Below, in pieces: positions 56,040-64,000 of a DNA stretch of 64,000 nt. How positions within the stretch are numbered: the stretch's first letter is position 1; each line of letters opens with the position of its first letter. The position numbers and the translations under genes are program-made. The stretch is from Undaria pinnatifida (Eukaryota > Sar > Phaeophyceae > Laminariales > Alariaceae). A model generated the notes under the pieces. It was not told the origin of the DNA, did no database searches, and saw only the letters and a list, made by a program, of their open reading frames with translations. The stretch is taken from positions 1 through 64,000 of the forward strand of contig JABAKD010000017.1 in the NCBI GenBank assembly GCA_012845835.1. The letters run 5' to 3'.

Positions 56040-58118
56040 AAGGGCACCGCGATTTCCGTCTGGGGGTAGGATTCAATAACATCCCTAATGTTTTCAAGTA
56101 GATCCCATTATTTGATAATAATGGGGTTCTCGTTTTGGCAATTCTCAAGGTGACAGTGCCCACGTTTGTTGATACGCCTAGGGAGGTTATTCATCAGTAT
56201 AGGTTTTTTGGAATATACGTTGGACGGTTGCACAATTGTACTCGTTTTTTTTTAGTGATATTTAGCGGAAAAGTCCTTGCAAACGAACAGCGCGGAGAAA
56301 AAATGGAATTGAGAATTCCTGGATTGTCTGTGTACGCTCCTCATGACATACTATACAGACTTCGCCTTTCTACCTTCGGCACTGCCTCCGGTAGGTATCG
56401 TTTGCTTTGCGCGCATGCACAGACAGCGACGACGCGGCCTCGACGTGTCGAAGCTTGGCTGGAATCATATTCGTATATGAAGATTATTCCTGCTCAGACC
56501 TCCTGCCCACCAGCGGTGGGTCCACCCAAGCCAAACCTGGGCGCTACTGGTTGGCACGTGCTACACGTCTGCGTAGGAATATACAACGGCGGCCTCCCAC
56601 TTCAGCGTTCTATCTTCCTTTTGGCGGTACTCCGCCCACAACTCCACCTCTCACGTCAGTGTTGCCAACGTCACCGTCTTTTCTAGTTCCTCGGCCGTCA
56701 CATCACCCAATCCCATCCCTAACACCAACACCCGATAACAAAAGGTAGATTGTCCCCTGCACCTCTACTCCGTTTACAGCACAAGCGAAGCCAGGCGGTT
56801 TCTGGTCATGCTTAAGCTGTTTCCGACGCAGGGACCCCCGGAAGAGTGGTGTTATTGCTGGTGCTGTTGCCATATTGCCCGCTTCGCTTCAACGTCTTTC
56901 TTGAATTCCTGTGAAAGAATTGCACTCGCAGCCTTCCACCTCTAGTCGGTCGGCCAGCACCTCGTTGTGGAATTGCTACCGCTACATTCCGGCTCGCCGC
57001 AAAGGAAGTGAAGTCCAGCACCTGCCGGGTTCTCCCTTTCCAGATACTAAGGTGGCGAAAGGCTTGACGTTAGTGTCCTGGCAGACATCCTGCTAACGGC
57101 GCGAACAGATCAAACAGCAAGAAGGACACAGGGGATGGAAACACGAGGGGTTATCCGTCACTGAAAACTCAACGCTGTCATAACGCCGCAATTCGAAGTG
57201 GCAACGGAATAGTGGCAGGCAGTATACATCGAGTCCAAAAACCGATGCACGAATGCAGCCCCCTACAGAGCAGCTGGTAGTCACCCGTCAATAGTTCTCT
57301 GTGTTCAGCGGCGCGGCCAACCGGTGCCATCTGTTGCGTCAACGTGGTCGTCTCTGCCACCGCACCCTTGAGAAGTAGCGAAAAAAATGCCAACCTCACA
57401 CTGGTCTTGCTAACATTCCGCGCTACCACTAGCCCAGAAAAATTGCACGGCATGTGGCATCTTCTTCAGTCCCACCATTGGAAAGTGGGGTCGACTACCA
57501 CCGGGCTGAATCTCCAGAGGATTGTCTATCAGCATTGAGCGTAAACCCCTACCAAACGCTAGCAAGTCCGGACCCGTGCAGCTGTGCCGTCGTTGGAATT
57601 ACTGGGGAACTGAGCGTCGACCACGATCCTTGAGAGGGTGGGGCAGAACTGTTAATAGAGTTCACCGCGACTGGTTTGGATGCAGAGCGAGTGACTGTAA
57701 TTGAATTACGAGCGAAAGCAACATAGTGCTCCCTACTTGGTACATTGCAACTCTTCATTGTGCTTAGCACGCCCCCCTTCTAAATACGCGTACTGTACTA
57801 TTTCGCTTAATATGAAGACGCCATACCCAATGGCACGCAAACAGTAGCTTTCGACGATGCTGACTGCGCCCAGGTGAGCCGAGTGACTAATTCATTATCT
57901 CCAAAGATCCCAACCATACCCAAGTCGTGTGTTTATTGCGGTGGTGGCAGTGAGCCAATTATAGTCAATGCGGTCAAACGTTGTGTGGCGCCGTACAACG
58001 GTATAGCCCCAATGATCTACGAGGCAATCGAGCCGCCCTGTCCATGATATTTCTTTGTGTTGTATATCCATTGTTATGCAGCCCCCCCCCCCCCAGGCGC
58101 AAGTGCGTCTGAACTCAC
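56040..58118. other. Region without a supported gene
   Basis: The 183-codon plus frame at 56135-56686 has no motif and is within chance range. A C-run lies at 58083-58094. No copia integrase is recognisable after the protease remnant. Confidence 0.35.
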
Positions 58119-59524
58119 CTTGATGAGATAGAATCGAAGACCAGATCCAATAGGCCAAGGTCTTCCGCACCCGGCTTAATTCTGTCGGGGGCTCCAAGTG
58201 AGACTCGCCGTCTGGGGCGCTGGAAATTGGGATGATAGGAAGACATATTTTGGGGACGGGCGATAAGCAGCACGGTGATATTTTCGCCAACCGGTCATGG
58301 CATACGAGACAAGCAATCGTTTGCAATCCCAGGTTCACCCACGAGACAAGGAAAAAAAGGGCGCCTGAGACGCGATCTCATTGTACTCGCTCACATGGTT
58401 CGCACTCCGAGCGCAATCTTGTTTATTTGTCATCCGTGATACTACCGGTGTTTTTTGACGTAAATTGGTACTCAACCCGGACACGATATATCACAGGCCG
58501 AAGGGTTTGAAACTTACCAGCACAACCTAACGTATCACAGTGCTTGCTAGGACAGAACAACCGCGGGAAATATCGTTTTCGTCCGGCTCAACGGGCAACT
58601 TGAGCTTGACTCGCTGCCTTGTCATATCAAAACAGAGGCTACCGAACGGATTCAACCACAAAGAAAATAGAAAACACCAAGGGGTCAAAGGCGGTATGCC
58701 CATCAATGCATATTTCACACTGACGGGGCGGTTTTGGATGCAAGCACCAATATCGAAAACTGAATGTAGAAGTGTACTTTATGGGCAAAGCACATGAACA
58801 TTTACAACTGACAATCACCGCATCGCGCTCCCCGGGAATGCTATGAATAGTTTTGCGCCGATGTCGTCCGTCATGGTTTTGAGCCCCACTCCACGAACAG
58901 GCGTATGATTGGTGCGCGGGGCGACCTTCACGCCCTCCGCACAACGTCCTAAAATAGTGGTAGGGAACAGCATCACCAGGTCATACGTCAGCAGGCAGAA
59001 ACAGTCTGAACGCCATTACGCCAATACTAACTGTATATTTGAGGAAGAGAAGAACGTGAAAGGATGTGAGGTATGGGATGGAGACTGGTTCAAGAGGTGC
59101 ACGTCCACGGTAGAACGTGACGCACATCACACGCGTTGCGGTGCACGTTGTTCAAGCCTGAATGAGACATGAAATAATCGTCCCTCCGCGCCATGTACTC
59201 GACAACAAGTCAACCTCACCTTAATGTGGCGGAATCCTTTCCCCTTGTCCACGTTTCTGGATCCTGCCAAAGGCTGTATTGTGCTCCCGGTGGATGCTTC
59301 GGCGTTGAGGATCCCATCAATCAATGAGCACCTTTCTTAAGAAGCAAGGGCGAAGAGAGAAACGTTGTTATACAGATGCTGCTGAGTCCTATCTCGTATG
59401 CCTTAAGGTTGCTACCTACCAGAGTACAAGCAGTACCTGTGCACTTACTCACCTGTGTACTTGAACGATCTGTTTGCGCGGATATAACTATACGGCAACA
59501 GATGCTCGGCGATACGAACAGCAA
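58119..59524 (-). CDS. Possible multi-exon minus-strand gene, unidentified
   Basis: Four good donor sequences on the minus strand each close an open frame: GTGAGTAAG (intron from 59452), GTGAGG (from 59219, after GSTIQPLAGSRNVDKGKGF and RHIK), GTAAGT (from 58517) and GTGAGT (from 58118). Exon-like frames lie upstream of each: about 59524-59453, 59324-59220, about 58720-58518 and about 58338-58119. I could not fix all acceptors or phases and recognise no domain. One or more donors may be chance. Confidence 0.25.
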
Positions 59525-59739
59525 GACACCGTAGACGACAGCAACAGCATTCTCAACAGTTAGCGCAAATGCTACTACTGATACTGTACAGCATAAACCC
59601 CAGTTTTTGCTGCGGCTACTGCTGCTTCATGTGACAGTTGCTGTTGCCATGCCTATCACCGCCGCTGTTTTTCTTCACCTGGTAAAACAGTGTATCGACA
59701 ACGTGCGTGGTGTGCATGTTGTCCGGCAATACGGTACGT
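59525..59739. other. Short unassigned stretch
   Basis: Contains only CTGCTG-rich sequence leading into the trinucleotide region. Confidence 0.4.
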
Positions 59740-60170
59740 GAGTTGGAGAGCCGCGGGTAGCAGCAGCCGTAGGAGTAGCAGAAGGGCAGCAGCAGCAGCA
59801 GTAGCAGTAGCAGTAGCAGCGGCAGCAGAGGCAGAGGCAGCAGAGGCCTAGAAAAGTATTTGACACAACTTTTATCACTCTGTACAGCAGCAACCCTGTT
59901 GCCGCTGCTGCCGCTGTCACGCGTTGCTGTTGATGGTGAACCTTTTTCCGCCAATGTCCTTCACATGTGACTACGCGATGACTGTGCTCAACGCGTGCAA
60001 TAGGATGCCGAAGACTGCAGCCGCGACCGCCGCAGCAGCCGCTCAAAGCAATGTGCATTACCGCCACCACTGCACAGTAGCAACCCCAGCAGTCTGTTGC
60101 CCTCTTCGGTGTATCTAGTACCGTTACCGCCGCTGTCCGGGGCCTATTGTTGTTGCAACACAGCAGTTAG
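59740..60170. repeat. CAG/CTG trinucleotide-rich region
   Basis: Dense (CAG)n/(TAG)n and (GCC/GCA)n tracts, especially 59758-59850 and 60015-60050. Leu-, Cys- or Ala-rich frames on both strands are produced by the repeat. Confidence 0.8.
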
Positions 60171-60660
60171 TTGGAAACTGCTGTTTCATGCACTGGTTGT
60201 AACCGTGCGCTATGAATTCGTGCAATGGAGCGTACGAAGACACCGCCTACAAACGTGACCAGAATCTAGTCAAACGAAGCCTACGAGACAACGATACCCA
60301 ACCAGTCCAGCACATGAAAGCACCAGCGAAAGCGTCACCCTTCAACTCACGATATTGCTGCATGTTGCTGGCCTTGCTGCTGCGCGTACGTCACTGAAAA
60401 CAGACTCGCCCGGTGAGGTCAAGGCTCCAGTATCGCTCCAACTAGACCCGATCTGTATCGCCTTCTTGGCGGTAGTGGTTGTCGACGCAGGGGGCCATCC
60501 TCACCGAAAACGTTGGTTTATGGGGGGCCATCGGCACGTGCACGGCAATCCTCAGCTCATGACATTCCAAGAAAGTGTGTAGAGAGGCATTCGAGCTTCC
60601 AAAATGTCGGTAGTGTTCGGGTGCGGAGCGTGCAGAGCAGTTTGAAATGCCCCTTGCGGC

Positions 60661-60872
60661 GCGACGCAAAGCAAATGCAAAGCAGAATAGAGCCTTCGGA
60701 TTGGTCAGTGCGAAGCAAAATGGGGTTTCGATAAAGTGGGTGCGTTACGATGCAAGGCAAATTAAGCATTCTGATTGGTCAGTGCAAAGCAAAATGAGGT
60801 TTCGATCAAATGGGTGCGTTACGATGCAAAGCAAATTGAGCACATTCTGTTTGATCAATGCAAAGCAGATCT
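60661..60872 (+). repeat. About 74-bp tandem repeat, roughly three units
   Basis: Two near-complete units (about 60698-60771 and 60772-60848), each with GATTGGTCAGTGCAAAGCAA and GGGTGCGTTACGATGC, flanked by partial units. The short word GCAAAGCAAAT also repeats inside each unit. Confidence 0.85.
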
Positions 60873-63288
60873 GACCCGCTGCGTTCAAGACTCGCCCAAT
60901 ATTACCGCTGTTTATACAAAGAGGTTGTGCATTTTCGTTTGAATGTATAGTCTAGTCTAATTTATTAGATATATACGTCGGGCTGCGATATAAGCCGCTG
61001 CAAGCCTCGCACATACATGCGTATTCGTACGTGCGTTGTATGGGCCCATGTCTCGTCTCAGTGGTGTGGCCCACGAAAAGCCGCATGCACACGTACGGAT
61101 TGCAACTAAAGATTACTACTATCGGTACTATACTGCACATGCTACATACCAGGCTATATGGTAGGACAATATGTACTCTCCGTCCGGAATTCTGCATGCT
61201 GCTGTATTTATTCGTAAACCTTCCGCATTCTGTATGTCTTGAGTCCCGAGGTGCCACATCGTCCGCGCATCATACAAAACCGTACAGATATCGCCAGAAT
61301 ATAGTACTATACAGCGGTATTGCACTCGTTGCATAAAGGACTACCACGGCTGTGCGTGACATTCTGGTGGACAGGGAAGATAGTCAACACCCGTTTAACA
61401 CTTGTAGTCGACACAAAAAGGGATATGGCGGCACACAGCGGCTGTAATCCCTTGCGCCATCGCACCCTAAACTCTGGTTTTTTCCGTTTACATACGGTAG
61501 GGGTTTCCACAAAAATACCACGGGCTTCGCCCCCGAAATCAAATTATTAAAAACTGGCCCGGTACATCCCAAATTCGCCGTAATATTGATGCAATCACGT
61601 CACTTGGAAGATCAAAATACGAACGGAACAACGTATTTCAATATGTTGTATGAACAGCCGCAATATAGATGAAATCATGTCCTAAAATATTACGCGTGGT
61701 GTAATTGCCAGCGAAGAATACTCTAGACTAGCCGCCCAACACCTGTCTGTTGGGAATTCAACAAGCCTTCTGAATTCATGCCTAGAGCTACATTAAATCG
61801 AAAAAACATTAAGTTGCGGACGCTGCTCCAGTGTTGCAGCGCTACGAGCGCAAAGGCGCGCGAGGTGCCCGGGTTATTCTGAGATACGCGATAGCCGACC
61901 GGACCAGTATCGCGAGGAGGGTGCATCGTGCTAACTCTAGGAGATTTAGACGTCGGATAGGCTCTCCACAGTCGATGTAGGAAAAGGAAGGTTTCCCCCG
62001 GAGGAGGAATCCTTCCTGGAAAACGTGGGGAACCCCTCCTGGGATTTCCCATCGACTCACCTCGGTCGAGGCTGCTAGCCTCCGACCCTGAGACAGAGAG
62101 ATCAAAGTTTTACCACCTGTCCAAGCCACCAAGTGTGTTCAAACATCGTGTTATCACACGTGTACGCTGCTCTTGCCCGACTCGTAACCTACCGTCCCGT
62201 AAAACCGTGTGAATCCGTTCTGGCAACGTTAACACTGCCGTTCTTCGTGGCTTTGTGGACCATTGCGTGGCTGCAAGCCACTTCTTGAGCTCTACGTACG
62301 ACCGCTCGGCTACATCCAGGTGAGACCGTTCCGGATAGCTGCCATCGGGCACCACGCTGCTGTAACATGGTGAACCCATGGAGATTCCATATTTTTTTAT
62401 TAAAATATGCACGAGTCTTGGAGCCCTTGCTGTATCAGACAGCAAGTCTGGTGACGATTTCGTATATCAGCTTCCTATTGGGGGGGGAGCGACAGCAGCA
62501 GGTATCGGCTGCAGACACTGCATCTATCTGCTGTCCACCATAACAGGAAGGCTTTGGCAGTTCGTGCATGTGGTATCGTGAGGCGACGGTCGTGCTGTCT
62601 CTTCTTCCTAGAGAAATACAAATGCTGTGGCCACAGTCACAAGACTGTGAGACAGAGTAAACCAAACAGTCGCAATTCATCAACGTAAAGCAAGTGAAAT
62701 GCTATCGTAACGGCAACAAAACACGCCGGACCATAAAAATACGAAACAATTACCAAACAGAAAGTAATAGAAAAATAGGTAACAAAACAAACGACATGTA
62801 TCACACGTCTTCTGAATAATGTGATGCAATATATATCCGGTAATCATGTTGTCGATACTGTGGTACCTAGCTTGTACGTAGCCATCTGCAACCTTGCAAA
62901 GCATGCGTCGGCTGGTACTCGAAATTATTCTCACACATCTGGTTGAGATAGCATTTAGGCACGTCTGTATCGTCCGTGCCTTGTCCGTCCGTCCGTCCCG
63001 CGTGCTCATCTGTATGATTGCCACCCATGATCACTCGCTAACCAACAAGAAATGCAGGTATTCTTCGAAGACCAGTCGGTTTATTAGTTCGAAATACAAG
63101 CGGGCCATATTGAGCAGATTTTAGAAGATTGCACCTTTCACCCGGCATGTCACGTCACCAGACACATACGAGTATCAGCTCATTTCGGGCAGTCTACAGG
63201 TAGGTGGGGACCCGATTAATAGGCATAGAAAAACCGACTTTTATACCACATGCCAAAGACTATCACGTAAATATAATTCACTACATAT
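60873..63288. other. Region without a supported gene
   Basis: Overlapping minus frames at 61723-62445 (for example with LKKWLAATQWSTKPRRTAVL and KPSFSYIDCGEPIRRLNLL) have protein-like composition but lie in different frames without clear splice sites. No family is recognised. Confidence 0.35.
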
Positions 63289-63745
63289 TGAAGCTGAGTT
63301 TGGACAAAATCTTCGATTTCACAGCTGGAGTAAATTTGTATCTTAAGCTACACTGTAGTTGTAAGGGGAGTCGCCGAGCTATGTCATTAGTGAGGACACA
63401 CAACTCGTAATACGCGCGATCGGAGTATCACACACAGCTTGCAAAATGAGCTTCGACGAAATCTTCGATCTCACAGCTGGAGTGTATTTTCATTTTATAT
63501 ATCTATTTATTTGTGCATACCCATTAATTTTTGTTTTGGGTAACACATGCTCGGAGGTACAGAGTAGTCTAATGCTACAGTACAATATGCATATAAACAT
63601 TCTTGAACAAGCAAATAGGACCCCTCCCATTAAAAACCTCACCCACATGCTGTAGTATATTACAAGTACCAACGACGCAGCTTGCAAATATGAGTATTGA
63701 CCGGAAATTCGTCGAACTCAAGGCTGAGGTCCTTGAAATATTTTA
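63289..63745 (+). repeat. Poly-C element family, three tail copies in tandem
   Basis: A diverged tail at about 63289-63345 is followed at once by an intact one (63346-63490, ATGAGCTTCGACGAAATCTT...ACAGCTGGAGTGTATTTT) and a third, strongly decayed one at about 63655-63745. No C-run modules precede them, so only tails are present. Confidence 0.7.
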
Positions 63746-64000
63746 GAAATATGTTTACGAAAAATATTTTCTTCTTCAGGTTGTTTTTTCGTACCAAGAT
63801 TTATTTACGGCATTCCCCACTCCGCCGAGTTTGCCAAGCCGACGACTATTTGCGTTTTACAGCCAAGGCAAGGGGGGGAGGGGCAGAGTGGGTTTACCCT
63901 GAGCTCCAGCAAGTTGTTTCCTCTGTTAGGCGGCGAAACAGGCGGCGTTGGCCGCGGGTTGTTGTGTTTAATAATCTGCCCGTATTCGAATACAGCTCTA
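63746..64000. other. Right edge, nothing recognised
   Basis: A short G-run at about 63872-63882 and no frame of note. Confidence 0.4.

Noticed and set aside
56135-56686. 183-codon plus frame following the copia remnant
   Set aside because: Length within chance range; I could not match it to copia integrase or any other family.
59616-60070. Leu/Cys-rich membrane proteins on the minus strand
   Set aside because: Translation of CAG/CTG trinucleotide tracts.

Overview
The window reads as a piece of a large, repeat-rich nuclear genome of a eukaryote. The supporting signs are multi-exon coding signal with GT...AG introns, Ty3/gypsy and Ty1/copia LTR retrotransposons, TTAGGG-type interstitial repeats, long homopolymer and trinucleotide tracts, and low gene density. 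Nothing looks bacterial, and by eye I found no rRNA, tRNA or CRISPR array. The organism is not determined. An alga or other stramenopile/archaeplastid-like lineage would fit, but that is inference only.

Cellular genes: the best-supported cellular signal is a fucosyltransferase-like family (GT23 / NodZ / protein-O-fucosyltransferase superfamily) present at two places. On the minus strand at the left edge (681 down to 234) is a first exon with a signal-anchor, an acidic stem and a conserved block ending GSNMN, followed by a GTGAGT donor; the rest lies off the window. On the plus strand, 47268-52979 carries a homologous first exon with a donor at the same codon and phase, then at least five downstream coding blocks. 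Four internal junctions are phase 0. The blocks include the HIRRGDK motif, an ASDNETVVDE block and a terminal VGTFSFNVGRLV block. The terminal exon is followed by two decayed tandem copies of its end. No other cellular gene is secure. A few decayed or possible exon groups (42.5-43.6 kb minus, 52.57-52.74 kb plus, 58.1-59.5 kb minus) are listed with low confidence.

Mobile elements: a 5945-bp copia element (35236-41180, minus strand) has both LTRs, a 5-bp target duplication and a polypurine tract, but a broken gag-pol. A 5'-truncated chromodomain-bearing gypsy element (about 12.83-16.41 kb, plus strand) keeps a 523-codon integrase/chromodomain frame and one LTR; an internally deleted relative lies at 28032-28513 on the minus strand. 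A second, badly decayed copia-like gag/protease remnant is at 54.25-56.04 kb. A foldback-like element with GTCGAAAAA hairpins lies at 10239-10996. Two oligo(A)-tailed retroposon copies are at 3.2-3.7 and 45.2-45.6 kb.

Repeats: the most distinctive content is a poly-C/poly-G rich element family with at least ten copies or fragments in both orientations (0.9, 5.7, 6.5, 8.0, 20.7, 30.0, 31.4, 32.1, 33.3 and 63.3 kb). It has a highly conserved tail and repeated internal modules, and I recognise no coding capacity in it. Two unrelated-looking stretches (9.1-10.1 kb and 22.0-22.1 kb) are degenerate minisatellites that share a 12-bp period. The remaining intergenic stretches hold no feature I can support.
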